This document shows, piece after piece, positions 17,295 through 26,744 of a stretch of 64,000 bases of DNA. The stretch comes from Natronomonas salinimetallica. GTDB taxonomy: Archaea > Halobacteriota > Halobacteria > Halobacteriales > Haloarculaceae. The notes under the pieces are model-generated. The model searched no databases. It saw nothing but the letters and a program-made list of their open reading frames with translations, and was not told where the DNA came from. Made by a program: the position numbers and the translations under genes. Positions within the stretch are counted from its first letter, which is position 1, and each line of letters opens with the position of its first letter. The stretch spans positions 1-64,000 of the forward strand of contig NZ_JACDNQ010000016.1 of the NCBI RefSeq assembly GCF_013839515.1, written 5' to 3'.

Positions 17295-19535
17295 ATGGAG
17301 TACGGGCTGGTCGTCGTCTGGCTCGCCGCCTATCTCGCGATCGGAGCGCTCGCGCTCCCGTTCGTCGCTACGGTCTTTTCGGGAATTCACGACCGCGGCG
17401 TCGCCTTCGCGGTTCCGAGCGGACTCGCCACGATCACTCTCGTCGGCTACCTCGTCGGCCACGTCGCCTTCGGGCTTCCGGCGCTGTCCGCCGGCGTCGC
17501 CGTCCTCGCCGTTTTGAGCTTTCGATCCGGGGGAGTCGGTCGGCGTGTCTGGCGCGCATACGCCGAAGTCGCGGCGGTCTTCGCCGTCGCGTTCCTGTTC
17601 ATGCTTTCGATTCGGGCCGCTTCGCCGGCAATCGCGCCGCTGCCGCTCTCGGCCGGCGAGAAGTTCCTCGATTACGGGCTGCTCCGGTCGCTGCTCCGCA
17701 GTCCAACGCTTCCGCCCGAGGACATGTGGTTCGCGGGCGAATCGGTCCAGTATTACTACGGCGGACAGATGTTGACCGCGCTTTTGGCGACACTCACCGG
17801 GACGGCTCCGCGGTTCGCGTACAACCTCTCGTTGGCCGGCGTCTACGCGACCCTCCTCACCACCGCATACGGGCTGGCTGGTGCGATCGCGTTCGACCAC
17901 GGCGTACCGCGGCGTACCGCCGCGGGCCTCGGAGCGTTCTTCGTCGGGCTCGCCGGAAACCTCCACACTGCGGTCCGGGTCGTGGCCTGGGTACTCCCCT
18001 CGGGGGCCATCACCGCACTTCCCGGTCTCCGTTCGGATCACGGACTCCTCTCGTGGACGCCGTCGGCGTTTTCATACTGGGATGCGAGCCGGGTCGTCGA
18101 CGGGGCGATCAACGAGTTCCCGCTGTTTGCGTGGCTCAACGGTGATCTTCACGCCCACATGATCACGACGCCGTTTACGCTGCTCGTTGCCGGGCTGTGT
18201 TACAGTTACTGGCGGACCCCCGACGACGACCGAACGCGACGGCGGCGACTACTGCTCGCGACAGCGCCGGTCGCGGGCGTACTCGCGATCACGAACACGT
18301 GGGATTTCCCCGTCGCCGGCGGACTGGTCTTTTTGACGATCGCCTTTGGGCCGGCCGACCCGGCGACGTTGCTGCCGGGATCTACCGGTCGTCCGGGACC
18401 GACAGAAAACCGGCTCGCCGAGGAACTCCGCCGGGACGGGCTGGCACTCCTCGGTGCGGTCACGGTGCTCGTCGTCGGGGGGCTGCTCGTCGCCCCGTTT
18501 TGGCTCTCGAGTGCGAGCACCCGGAGCCTCGGCGTGTTCCCACCGAGAAGCGATATGTGGCCGCTGTTGATCGTACACGGTGGCTTCCTGTTGCTCTTTG
18601 TTCCGTATCTTGGGGGGGGGATCGCCGGCTCCCTCGAGGGCCGGCCGATCGCTGTCGGCGCTGCGGGCACGATCGGGGCAGCCCTCGCGTGGTTCGCCGG
18701 CTTCGCCGCTTTCGCGTTGTTCGGCCCCCTGTTGCTCGCCGCGTGGCTGTTGCTCCGGACCCGGACCGACATCGGCTTCGAGACCCTGTTGGTGATCGGC
18801 GGGCTCGGACTCGCTCTCGTCGTCGAGGTCGCCTACGTGGTCGAACCGCATCAGCAGGGCACGGGACTGGATCGGCTGAACACCGTATTCAAGGTCTATT
18901 CACAGGTGTGGGTCCTCTGGGCACCGGCGGCTGGCGTCGTTGCCGCACGGCTACTTGATCCCTCCAGTTGGCCCGGTGTGGTCGACACCGTGCGATGGCG
19001 ACGGATCGGGATCGCCATCGTCTGTGTCACGATCGCAGCGAGCGGACTCTACGCGGGTTTCGCCGTGCCGGCACACCTCGGCGGCGATCCGGTTGGGAGC
19101 GACGGGGCGACACTCGACGGGGAAGCCTACGTCGCTGCGACGTATCCCGAAGAGGCTGCGGCGATCGCGTGGCTCGACGACCGTGAGGGACAGCCGACGA
19201 TCGTGACCGCCGCGCCCGGCGGCTATCGATGGGCGCCGGACGAGGGCGAAGGCGCGGCCGCGCCGGCGAGTTTGACTGGAATCCCGACCGTACTCGGCTG
19301 GATGCACGAGAAGCAATACCGGGGCAATGACCCCTATGAGACGCGACTCCGGGACGTGAACACGATCTACGAAGGTGATCCCGACCGACAGTCGGAACTG
19401 CTCGATCGCTACGACGTCGAGTACGTCTACGTCGGGCCGGCCGAACGGGCGAGATACGACCTCACGATCCAGGGACATCGGCGGCTCACCCCGTCGTTCG
19501 AGGGCGGTGACGTCGTCATCTACGAGGTCCGATGA
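17295..19535 (+). CDS. DUF2298 large membrane protein (YYY family)
   Basis: The 746-residue protein is mostly membrane helices (a dozen or more) and carries the family's hallmark GESVQYYYGGQM near residue 155, preceded by EKFLDYGLLRSLLRSPTLPP. Other conserved pieces are FAYNLSLAG, LNGDLHAHMITTPF and TNTWDFPVAGG. The family resembles GT-C glycosyltransferase-like membrane proteins, and it often sits with GtrA and GT2 genes, as here. I infer a role in surface or lipid-linked sugar transfer. The ATG at 17295 is chosen from the TATA box; a GTG three bases earlier is possible. Confidence 0.82.
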   Translation: MEYGLVVVWLAAYLAIGALALPFVATVFSGIHDRGVAFAVPSGLATITLVGYLVGHVAFGLPALSAGVAVLAVLSFRSGGVGRRVWRAYAEVAAVFAVAFLFMLSIRAASPAIAPLPLSAGEKFLDYGLLRSLLRSPTLPPEDMWFAGESVQYYYGGQMLTALLATLTGTAPRFAYNLSLAGVYATLLTTAYGLAGAIAFDHGVPRRTAAGLGAFFVGLAGNLHTAVRVVAWVLPSGAITALPGLRSDHGLLSWTPSAFSYWDASRVVDGAINEFPLFAWLNGDLHAHMITTPFTLLVAGLCYSYWRTPDDDRTRRRRLLLATAPVAGVLAITNTWDFPVAGGLVFLTIAFGPADPATLLPGSTGRPGPTENRLAEELRRDGLALLGAVTVLVVGGLLVAPFWLSSASTRSLGVFPPRSDMWPLLIVHGGFLLLFVPYLGGGIAGSLEGRPIAVGAAGTIGAALAWFAGFAAFALFGPLLLAAWLLLRTRTDIGFETLLVIGGLGLALVVEVAYVVEPHQQGTGLDRLNTVFKVYSQVWVLWAPAAGVVAARLLDPSSWPGVVDTVRWRRIGIAIVCVTIAASGLYAGFAVPAHLGGDPVGSDGATLDGEAYVAATYPEEAAAIAWLDDREGQPTIVTAAPGGYRWAPDEGEGAAAPASLTGIPTVLGWMHEKQYRGNDPYETRLRDVNTIYEGDPDRQSELLDRYDVEYVYVGPAERARYDLTIQGHRRLTPSFEGGDVVIYEVR

Positions 19536-19657
19536 GGGACGGCCGTGTTTGTATCGAACAGGCGGTGGGGGCTCCCGACGACGATCCGTCCACCGCGCTC
19601 CCGCTCGCGGATCGTCGGTACCCGGTCAGCGCATACGCCGGTTGGCCCCGTCATCAC

Positions 19658-19915
19658 TTATAAAATATCGCCCGGTTGGCCGGCTTCGGCCGATCGCTCG
19701 GCGACCTCGATGAGCGTCTCCCAGGTATTCACTCCGGCCCGGAGGGAGACGAGGTCGGCCGCGTCGATCCCGACCCGAACCACAGAGCCGTCGACGGCCA
19801 GCGTCGCCGTCGCTCGGTCGCCGTCGATCTCGCCCAGCTCCCCGCCCACCGCGTCGGCGACGAGCGCGGCGGCTTCAGGGGAACGGTACTGAAAACGCAA
19901 GTCGGCGGTGTGCAC
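19658..19915 (-). CDS. pcc1: KEOPS complex subunit Pcc1
   Basis: This 85-residue protein matches Pcc1, the small dimer-forming subunit of the KEOPS complex that makes the universal t6A37 modification of ANN-decoding tRNAs. Characteristic parts are the SPEAAALVADAV helix and the LVSLRAGVNTW helix near the end. It starts with GTG, one base beyond the stop codon of rpoP, and is the last gene of an informational operon (rpl37ae, rpoP, pcc1). Confidence 0.9.
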   Translation of the reverse strand: MHTADLRFQYRSPEAAALVADAVGGELGEIDGDRATATLAVDGSVVRVGIDAADLVSLRAGVNTWETLIEVAERSAEAGQPGDIL

Positions 19916-19916
19916 G

Positions 19917-20051
19917 TTAGTTGACGTTGACTTCCTTGATATCGCGACTCCGCTCTTTCAACAGAACGCGATGACCGCAGTACGGACAACGGACGCCGCC
20001 GTACTCGTCGAGTTCGACGTCTCGCTTACAGCGGGAACACTTGTAGCTCAT
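19917..20051 (-). CDS. rpoP: RNA polymerase subunit P (Rpc10-like)
   Basis: The 44-residue zinc-ribbon subunit of archaeal RNA polymerase reads [19 protein letters not shown] and then [15 protein letters not shown]. Both CxxC knuckles (C5/C8 and C22/C25) are intact. It helps assemble the polymerase core. It lies between rpl37ae (four bases away) and pcc1 (one base), a common haloarchaeal arrangement. Its intact zinc site contrasts with the neighbouring L37Ae. Confidence 0.95.
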   Translation of the reverse strand: MSYKCSRCKRDVELDEYGGVRCPYCGHRVLLKERSRDIKEVNVN

Positions 20052-20055
20052 CTAT

Positions 20056-20316
20056 CTATTCGTCGTCGCCGATCGCAGCCCGGATGGATCGCTTGACGGT
20101 CTTTCCGGCCGGCGTCTGGGGACGGTAGGCACCGCCCGTGAACGTCTCGCCGGTCTCCTCGTTGACCCAGATTCCGGTGCCGACGCGCGTGACGTCGTCA
20201 CCATCGACGGTCGCGCTCTCCGCATCGCCTTCGATCTCCGCGACGCGGCGGCGTGCGACCCGTCCATAGCGTGCGCCGAACCGGCCGGCGCTTCCTGTCG
20301 TATCGTCGGTAGCCAT
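20056..20316 (-). CDS. rpl37ae: 50S ribosomal protein L37Ae, cysteine-free variant
   Basis: The flanks are unmistakable: [21 protein letters not shown] at the N-terminus (given in part), RVGTGIW in the middle and [20 protein letters not shown] at the C-terminus. L37Ae normally holds a zinc ion with two CxxC pairs on either side of the GTGIW segment. Here the 86-residue protein has no cysteine at all: the first pair aligns with ATVDGD and the second with VNEETGE. The gene is first in the rpl37ae-rpoP-pcc1 unit and has no frameshift, so it looks functional, with a zinc-independent fold. Confidence 0.92.
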   Translation of the reverse strand: MATDDTTGSAGRFGARYGRVARRRVAEIEGDAESATVDGDDVTRVGTGIWVNEETGETFTGGAYRPQTPAGKTVKRSIRAAIGDDE

Positions 20317-20399
20317 AGTATCGTTACATCACCACAGCGAAGTGATAAACCCCACGTTTCGCGGCGGCCAGTACGGCCACGACGTCCGGCACGGATGGA

Positions 20400-21122
20400 T
20401 TAGCCTTTCAGTTCCGACTCCGAGAGCGCGTCGTTGAGGTCCGCACGGACGTGCTCGCCGAGCTCCCGGTCGCCGGCCGTCGTGACGATCCGATTCTCCT
20501 GGACGCTCGATCCGTCTCGGATCAGTAACCGGACGTTGCCGTGTTGGTCGGCGCGGGTGGCTTTCGCCCGGACGCCCGTCCGGGAACTCGACCCGCCCGC
20601 GTCGATCGGTCCCGGGATGATCTTTTTGACGTGCGGGTGTTCCGCGACGGTTTCGAGCGCGCGACGGCCGTCCCGGCCACCGATGAGCGTGCTGTGGCTG
20701 CCGCCGAGTTTTTCGGCGACGGTGGCCTCGACGACCTCCAATGCGGGGTCACCGCGCTTTCGTCTGACCGCGTCGACCGGGTCGTCGTCCTCGACCCGAT
20801 AAAAGGGGTGATGAAGCTCCCCGCGGACCGCGGCGATTACCTCTCTGTCCCCGGTCGCGTACACCTCTTCCGGGCGCTTTCGTCGGGCTTCGTCGGCGAT
20901 CCGCCCCGCGAAGTTCCGGAGTTCGGTCGGTGCCCACCGCTGATCGGCCTCGCGTTTCGTCGTCACCGTCCGCTGGCCAACGATCTCGTCGTCGAAAAGC
21001 GACGTGACCGTCGCCCGTTCGCGGTCGCACTCGAGTACGACGACGTCGGTGTTTCGGCTCCGACAGACCAGACAGTAATCGCCTGGTCGGTCGAGCGGCG
21101 ACGCACAGCACCGACACTCCAT
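20400..21122 (-). CDS. DUF2103 putative metal-binding protein
   Basis: The 240-residue protein begins with a zinc-ribbon-like CRCCASPLDRPGDYCLVC. It then has a middle domain of unknown role, and the DUF2103 signature in the C-terminal half (GGSHSTLIGGRDGR and HPHVKKIIPGPID). I chose the ATG at 21122 because it places the cysteine motif at the N-terminus; the longer frame to 21266 adds an unrelated stretch. It sits between truD and rpl37ae on the same strand, so a link to RNA modification or translation is plausible but inferred. Confidence 0.8.
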   Translation of the reverse strand: MECRCCASPLDRPGDYCLVCRSRNTDVVVLECDRERATVTSLFDDEIVGQRTVTTKREADQRWAPTELRNFAGRIADEARRKRPEEVYATGDREVIAAVRGELHHPFYRVEDDDPVDAVRRKRGDPALEVVEATVAEKLGGSHSTLIGGRDGRRALETVAEHPHVKKIIPGPIDAGGSSSRTGVRAKATRADQHGNVRLLIRDGSSVQENRIVTTAGDRELGEHVRADLNDALSESELKG

Positions 21123-21274
21123 GTCCGACGGAACGCGGTCGAGCCCGATAAGCAGGGCGGTTCCAGTGTTCACGCTCGGTGTGCGCCGCGAGTGCGTGTG
21201 TAGCCGAGCCGTAGCTCCTACCCCCGGTCCACGCTCGCAATGATCGATCCCGTCCACGCGCGGCATCGTCCCGC

Positions 21275-22600
21275 TCAGGCGAGATTGCCCGGATCGCCCT
21301 TCAGGAACTCACGGGCGAGAACCGTCGCGTAGCTTCCGTTCGGTAGCGAAAACCGAAGCGTAAGCGGATCGAGTTCGACGACGAGATCCGTTTCCACCCG
21401 GATCGCCCGCCGTGTCCCCTCGGAGCCGAACTCACCCGGTCGGTCGAAATCCCCGCGTTCGAGGCCGAGATCCGCCAATACGCTCCAGGCGATCTCCGCC
21501 GGCTCCCCCGTCCCGAACTCGGTCCCGGTACCGACGAGCGGGGCGGTGACGAACGCCCGCCCCCGCTTACAGTGACGGCGGATCGTTTCCAGTTGGGATG
21601 TCTCGACGGTTTGTGATCGCCCCGGGTCGGGAAGCCCGTCGTCATCGGCGAAGCAGACGACGTCACCCACAACCGGCTGTCCGAACGGGAGTCCCCTGCG
21701 GAGCCGCTCCGAAAGCATTCGGTTGAACGCGTACGACTGGGCGGCGTTCGTGAACATCCGCTGGAGGTTCGTCGGCAGGGTTTCGAGGGCGGCGCGGTAG
21801 TCCTCCGGTCCAGTCGCCCCCTCGGCTAACCGTCCGGCGATCGCTCGCTCGAACCGGAGTCCGCCGGGGAGGAGTTCGTTCGCGTCCGCCCACTCGCGTT
21901 CCTCGGCGAGTCTGGTCCGTGCGGCCTGTGTCCGCTCGGGTTCGCGTTCGCTGGACTCACAGACGTATCGGACCGCGGCGGACTCCCAGTCGCCGCGGAC
22001 GACGTCGAGTCCGACGCGGTGGGTGATCGACCGCATCGATCCGAAGCGCTGTTGGCCGAAGTAGTTCGGGACGGCGGCCCCGTCGGACGCATCCCCGTCG
22101 TCCGCCCCAAACCGGCGGAGTTCGTCCGCGATTCGCTCGGCGTTTTCGGGGCGTTCGGCGTCGCGGACTATCACCTCGAATTCGTTGCCCGCGAGGTCCC
22201 CGAACAACACCGGCCGGCCGGCCCGCCCCAGGGGTTCGATCTCCGCTCCGTCGACTGACGGTAACTCGTTGTCCCCGTATTTGATCGAAAACAGCTGCGT
22301 CGTAATGGCGTGTTTGTCCTTCGTTCCGGCCCACGAGACGCGTTCGCGACTGACCCCTAGCCGTTTCGAGAGCGCCGACGCGAAGTCGTTCGTATCCCAC
22401 CGTCGCAGCGTCGCCCGGAAGACGAGATGCGGGTACGAACCGACGTCGGCGTCGAGATCACGGAGGTCCGCGCCGAACGACTCCCGTTCGTCGACCCGGA
22501 AGTCCTCGGGACGATCACGGAGACGACCGCCGGTCCCGTCGGTTTCGGAGACGTAATACTCGATCCCGACAGCCGCCTCGATCGGGGAGGAGTCGCGCAT
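21275..22600 (-). CDS. truD: tRNA pseudouridine(13) synthase TruD
   Basis: TruD isomerises uridine 13 in tRNA. The 441-residue sequence contains the catalytic motif [14 protein letters not shown] (Asp95 the likely nucleophile), RPEDFRVDE at the start and [11 protein letters not shown] in the middle, with an archaeal-length insertion domain between. It is followed by the DUF2103 gene on the same strand. In many haloarchaea it directly follows pth2, and here a divergent flavin oxidoreductase gene has come between them. Confidence 0.94.
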   Translation of the reverse strand: MRDSSPIEAAVGIEYYVSETDGTGGRLRDRPEDFRVDERESFGADLRDLDADVGSYPHLVFRATLRRWDTNDFASALSKRLGVSRERVSWAGTKDKHAITTQLFSIKYGDNELPSVDGAEIEPLGRAGRPVLFGDLAGNEFEVIVRDAERPENAERIADELRRFGADDGDASDGAAVPNYFGQQRFGSMRSITHRVGLDVVRGDWESAAVRYVCESSEREPERTQAARTRLAEEREWADANELLPGGLRFERAIAGRLAEGATGPEDYRAALETLPTNLQRMFTNAAQSYAFNRMLSERLRRGLPFGQPVVGDVVCFADDDGLPDPGRSQTVETSQLETIRRHCKRGRAFVTAPLVGTGTEFGTGEPAEIAWSVLADLGLERGDFDRPGEFGSEGTRRAIRVETDLVVELDPLTLRFSLPNGSYATVLAREFLKGDPGNLA

Positions 22601-22692
22601 GTGATACTGCGTCTCCGGGAGGTGGGCGTTTTACGATACCGATTCGGGCCAGAGAAGCCAAGCTTCTTCATAATACCATCCGAACTGCGATC

Positions 22693-23766
22693 GTGCATCT
22701 CTTTACCCCGTTCGAGTGCCGGGACGTAACGGCGAGAAATCGCGTGACGGTCTCGCCGATGTGTCAGTACGCCTGTGAAGACGAGGACGGACTCGCGGAC
22801 GATTGGCATCTCGTCCATCTCGGCAGTCGAGCGACCGGCGGTGCCGGGATCGTGATGACGGAAGCGACCGCGGTCACCCCTCGAGGACGCATCTCCCCGC
22901 AGGACCTCGGCATCTGGAGCGACGAACACGCGGCGGCACTCGAGTCGGTCACCGAATATATCGCCTCCCAGGGTGCGCTCTCGGCCATCCAACTCGCCCA
23001 CGCCGGTCGGAAGGCGTCGACGTCCCGGCCCTCCGAGGGCGGCGACCCGGTCCACGGGGATTCGGGATGGACGCCGGTCGGGCCGACCGACGAGCCGTGG
23101 CCCCACGGGGACTCGATCGCGACCGAACGGCTCGATTCGGCGGGGATCGAACGCGTAAAGCGGGCGTTCGTCGACGCCGCCGTCCGGGCTCTCGACGCCG
23201 GGTTCGACATCCTCGAGATCCATGCGGCACACGGCTACCTGCTTCACGAGTTCCTCTCACCGGTGACGAACACCCGCGAGGACGAGTACGGCGGCGATTT
23301 CGAGGGTCGGACCCGACTCCTCAAGGACGTCGTCACGGACGTCCGGGAGGCAGTTCCCGACGGAACGCCCGTCTTCGTCCGCCTCTCGGCGACGGACTGG
23401 CTCTCGGACCGCCGGTCCTGGACTGTGGAGGCCTCGAGCCGCCTCGCCGGGGAACTACAGCCGCTCGGCGTCGATCTCGTCGACGTGAGCGCGGGTGGGA
23501 TCCACCCCGATCAGCAAGTCCCCGATACCGGCCCGCACTATCAAGTGCCCTACGCCGAGCGGATCGGAGAGAGCGGAACGCCGGTCGGCGCGGTCGGCGG
23601 AATCACGACCCCGGAGGGAGCTGACGAGGTGATCAGAAACGACCGTGCCGACCTCGCGGTCGTCGGCCGCGAACATCTCCGTGACCCGTACTTCGCGATC
23701 CGGGCCGCGGAGGCGTTAGGCTACGACGCGCCGGTCCCGAGACAATACGAGAGAGGGTTCGAGTAA
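22693..23766 (+). CDS. Old Yellow Enzyme-family NADH:flavin oxidoreductase
   Basis: The 357-residue TIM barrel belongs to the YqjM-like branch of FMN ene-reductases: VSPMCQYACEDEDGLADDWH carries the branch's Cys near residue 25, with HAGRKAS, EIHAAHGYLLHEFLSP (substrate histidines) and the C-terminal phosphate loop (VGREHLRDPYFA). It likely reduces activated C=C bonds with NADPH. It starts with GTG and is divergent from truD and convergent with pth2. Confidence 0.9.
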   Translation: MHLFTPFECRDVTARNRVTVSPMCQYACEDEDGLADDWHLVHLGSRATGGAGIVMTEATAVTPRGRISPQDLGIWSDEHAAALESVTEYIASQGALSAIQLAHAGRKASTSRPSEGGDPVHGDSGWTPVGPTDEPWPHGDSIATERLDSAGIERVKRAFVDAAVRALDAGFDILEIHAAHGYLLHEFLSPVTNTREDEYGGDFEGRTRLLKDVVTDVREAVPDGTPVFVRLSATDWLSDRRSWTVEASSRLAGELQPLGVDLVDVSAGGIHPDQQVPDTGPHYQVPYAERIGESGTPVGAVGGITTPEGADEVIRNDRADLAVVGREHLRDPYFAIRAAEALGYDAPVPRQYERGFE

Positions 23767-23784
23767 CGAGTGCGCCACGGACCG

Positions 23785-24123
23785 TCAATAGAGGCTCAGG
23801 TCCCCGGTCACGTTATCGACGACGTGTTCCGGACCGGGACCGACGGCGAGGGCCGTCACCGTCCCCGGCTCCAGTTGTGTGTGGCCGGCGTCGCTGACGA
23901 TCGCGTGCGGGAGCCGTTCTTGGCGCGCCCGATCGGCGAGGCGACGCAACTGCTTCTCGCCGGAACCCTTCAGGACGATCTTCTTTTGACCGCCGGATTT
24001 CCACGCCTTCCGGGCATCCGGATCGGCGTCCTCGTACGCCTTCAGCGAGGCGTGTGCGACCTGCGCGGCGAGCTTTCCGGTTCCCATTCCGACGTCCGTC
24101 CGAGCCACGATCGCCTGTTTCAT
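23785..24123 (-). CDS. pth2: Peptidyl-tRNA hydrolase Pth2
   Basis: The 112-residue archaeal/eukaryotic-type hydrolase releases peptides from stalled peptidyl-tRNA. Signature pieces are [21 protein letters not shown], given in part, then [16 protein letters not shown] and ISDAGxTQ-like [13 protein letters not shown], and a C-terminal [10 protein letters not shown]. It is full length. It ends 19 bases from the convergent flavin oxidoreductase. Confidence 0.95.
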   Translation of the reverse strand: MKQAIVARTDVGMGTGKLAAQVAHASLKAYEDADPDARKAWKSGGQKKIVLKGSGEKQLRRLADRARQERLPHAIVSDAGHTQLEPGTVTALAVGPGPEHVVDNVTGDLSLY

Positions 24124-24164
24124 ACGAGCCCTCTCGGGTGTCCCGGCCCTGAACGTTCCGGACG

Positions 24165-25292
24165 CTACGTCGGCCGAAGCGTCAGTTCGTCCGGTTCCAT
24201 CCCCGTCTCGTCAGCGAGGTCATCGAGCGCAGCCGCGGTGACCGAGCCCGGCGAAATATCCGCATCCTTCCACGCCGGAAGGCGGGTGTCCGCTCCCGGT
24301 CGCCCGACGGTATCGGCGTAGGCGTCGATCTGCGTCAACTCGGCCTCGTGGTCGTACTCGAGGTCGTTGAAGCCGGCATCGAGCGCGTAGGCGTCCGCGA
24401 GCCGTTCGGCCGCCTCCCGATACCGTGCGTCGAGCGTGTCATACACCGGTTCGCAGCCGTTGTCCTCGACGGCCCGAAGCAACGCCTCCCCGACCTGCTC
24501 GGACATGTCCGAGAGCCCGCTCGGCCCGGAGACGGACCGGTGATCGTGCTCGTGGATCCCCAGATCGACCTGTGCGGACCCCGCCGCGCCGACCAGCCGG
24601 AACGCCTCACCGAGCGTCCCGACCTCCAGGCCCCACCCACGCTGGATTCGGAGCCGGCGCGCAAGCCATCCGGTCGTCGCGAACTCACCGGCCAGGGCGT
24701 ACCGAAACGAGCCGAGATACCGGAGGATCGAATCGTCGCGGTCGGCCGCGAGCGCCTCGATCATCGGCCGATAGAACAGTCGGAAGAGCCGGCCGTACAG
24801 CCGGTCGTTCTCGACGCGGGCGTAGTAGCCCTTCGAGAACGCCGCCCCGTGTGCGAGCGGAAAGAGCAGTTTGGCGACGTGACGCTCGTCGTAGCTCTTC
24901 GTGTCCGCGTCGTGGACGACGACGTATTCGCTGTCGCTTGCGAGTCCGAGCGCGAGCCACACGTCTCGGCCTTTACCCCGCGGCCCGTCGAGCCCTGCCT
25001 CCGAGAGGCGCTCCGAAAGGCGCGGGCCGTCACACCAAAGAACCGATAACGGGAGGTCGAACCCCGAGAGCCACTGGACGACCGAGCCGACGTGCTCCTC
25101 GGAGGCCCGGAGTGAGACGACGACGCGCTCCGGGGAGACCGCCTCGAGCGCGGAGAAGACGCGCTCCGTGGCCAAGCCCGTGTGTTCTCGCTCCGTCATC
25201 GGGACGACGACGGTCGCGCTGTCGGTCGGCGCGTTCGGGCGAGCGTCCCCGAAGTCGTGAAGCGTCGTAACCGGCTCCTGTACGTATTCCAT
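24165..25292 (-). CDS. GT81-like glycosyltransferase (glucosyl-3-phosphoglycerate synthase type)
   Basis: The 375-residue protein resembles glucosyl/mannosyl-3-phosphoglycerate synthases of family GT81: [12 protein letters not shown] near the start, the metal-binding [27 protein letters not shown], and the acceptor region [19 protein letters not shown]. Such enzymes make phosphorylated precursors of glucosylglycerate, a compatible solute. The natural substrate in this haloarchaeon is not shown. I chose the ATG at 25292, because upstream sequence to 25478 overlaps the end of the SDR gene. Confidence 0.7.
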   Translation of the reverse strand: MEYVQEPVTTLHDFGDARPNAPTDSATVVVPMTEREHTGLATERVFSALEAVSPERVVVSLRASEEHVGSVVQWLSGFDLPLSVLWCDGPRLSERLSEAGLDGPRGKGRDVWLALGLASDSEYVVVHDADTKSYDERHVAKLLFPLAHGAAFSKGYYARVENDRLYGRLFRLFYRPMIEALAADRDDSILRYLGSFRYALAGEFATTGWLARRLRIQRGWGLEVGTLGEAFRLVGAAGSAQVDLGIHEHDHRSVSGPSGLSDMSEQVGEALLRAVEDNGCEPVYDTLDARYREAAERLADAYALDAGFNDLEYDHEAELTQIDAYADTVGRPGADTRLPAWKDADISPGSVTAAALDDLADETGMEPDELTLRPT

Positions 25293-25389
25293 CGCCCGTA
25301 CACAGGGTTCCGACGTCGAAAAAGGGTCTGCTTGCGGCATCGTCTGTCGGCTGGTACGGCTCCAGCCGCGACGCTGTCGGACGTAAGCG

Positions 25390-26274
25390 TCAGTTCGCGT
25401 TACTGTGGGCGTCGATCGCTGGCCGGTAGCCCTCCCGGTAGGTCGGATACCGGAACTCGTAGCCGAGTTCACGGACACGATCGTTCGAGCACCGCTTGCT
25501 CGTCAGGATTCGCCGCCGGGCCGCCTCCGGGAGCCCATCGTCGTCTAGGCGGTCAGCTTTGGTCCGTTTCGGCGGGCGTCCGACGCCGCATTCGTCGGCG
25601 AGCCAGTCGGCAAACGCCCACTTGTCGACCGGTTCGTCGTCGACCGCAACGAGTACCTCCTCGGGGGTCGATTCGAGCATGAACCGGACGATCCCGGCCG
25701 CATCGTCGCGGTGAATCATGTTCAGATAGCCCTCCGTTACGGGGCCATCGAGGTACCGTTCGAGGCGGTAGCGATCCGGGCCGTAGAGACCGGCAAACCG
25801 GGCGACACTCCCGTCGATACCGTATTCCGGGGCGATCTCGCGGGCGATCCGTTCGGCTTCCGTGAGTACCCGCGTCTTTTCGGTCGTCGGGGTGAGCGGC
25901 GTGTCCTCGTCGACGAACTCGCCGCCGTGATCACCGTAGACGCCCGTACTCGAGGTATACACCAGCCGGTTCGGCGGCGACGCGCGCGATCCGAACGTCT
26001 CGATCGCCGTCCGGAGGCCGTCGACGTAGACGCGCTCGGCCGCCTCCGCCCCCCGGCCACCGGAGGACGCCGCGAAGACGAGCGCGTCGACGTCCGGAAC
26101 CGCCTCGAGGGCGTCCGGATCCGTCGCGTCGGCTCGGACGGCGTCGGCGCCGGTCGCCTCGACGGCCTCGATGCCGGCGTCGGATCGCCGAACCCCGACG
26201 ACCTCGTGGTCCTCGAGGAGCTGGCGAGCGAGCTCGAGTCCGACGTATCCACATCCGAGGATACCGACTCGCAT
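25390..26274 (-). CDS. NAD-dependent epimerase/dehydratase-like SDR protein
   Basis: The 294-residue Rossmann protein begins MRVGILGCGYVGLELA and resembles the YeeZ-type atypical SDRs, with TSSTGVYGDHGG holding the likely catalytic Ser/Tyr. It probably acts on a nucleotide- or sugar-like substrate, but none can be named. Two bases separate it from the small gene upstream, and the two are probably cotranscribed. Confidence 0.82.
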   Translation of the reverse strand: MRVGILGCGYVGLELARQLLEDHEVVGVRRSDAGIEAVEATGADAVRADATDPDALEAVPDVDALVFAASSGGRGAEAAERVYVDGLRTAIETFGSRASPPNRLVYTSSTGVYGDHGGEFVDEDTPLTPTTEKTRVLTEAERIAREIAPEYGIDGSVARFAGLYGPDRYRLERYLDGPVTEGYLNMIHRDDAAGIVRFMLESTPEEVLVAVDDEPVDKWAFADWLADECGVGRPPKRTKADRLDDDGLPEAARRRILTSKRCSNDRVRELGYEFRYPTYREGYRPAIDAHSNAN

Positions 26275-26276
26275 CG

Positions 26277-26702
26277 CTATCGGGCCCCTTCGATGTACTG
26301 ATACAGCAACACGAACTCCTCGAGGGTCATGGGGAATCTCCCCTCGACCTTCGATTGTATCTCGCGGGCCTCGAGTTCGCCCTCGATCCCCGATTCGACG
26401 GCCTCGACGTCTAAAACCGCGGTCGTCATCCCCATGAGGAGTTCGTCCCTGGCGATGGCGGCGATCGTCTCGCTGTCCGGTGTATCGTCCGAAACCGCGA
26501 GTATCGAGGCGACCTCCTCGAGCGTCAGTTCGGGAGCCTCCCCGTCGAGCAGAGATCGCAGTACGGCTGGATCGACCCTGGACGCTTCGGCGACCGAGTC
26601 GACACCGTACTCGTCGACCTGCGTTGCGAGCGCGTCGAGATATCGATCGTGGATTTCCGAGGGAGCCAGATCACCGGGCGTGTCCGCGATTTCGTGGAGC
26701 AT
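26277..26702 (-). CDS. Small conserved haloarchaeal protein (DUF5791-like)
   Basis: The 141-residue protein is acidic and helical, with no membrane segment or cysteine. It looks like a family I remember as DUF5791, which I cannot verify here. The middle (VDPAVLRSLLDGEAPELTLEEVASIL) reads like a small helix-turn-helix-like segment. It lies directly before the SDR gene, two bases apart. Function unknown. Confidence 0.65.
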   Translation of the reverse strand: MLHEIADTPGDLAPSEIHDRYLDALATQVDEYGVDSVAEASRVDPAVLRSLLDGEAPELTLEEVASILAVSDDTPDSETIAAIARDELLMGMTTAVLDVEAVESGIEGELEAREIQSKVEGRFPMTLEEFVLLYQYIEGAR

Positions 26703-26744
26703 ATCGCCCGTTCGGCCTCCCCGTTCAAGTAGCGTTCGGGCCGC

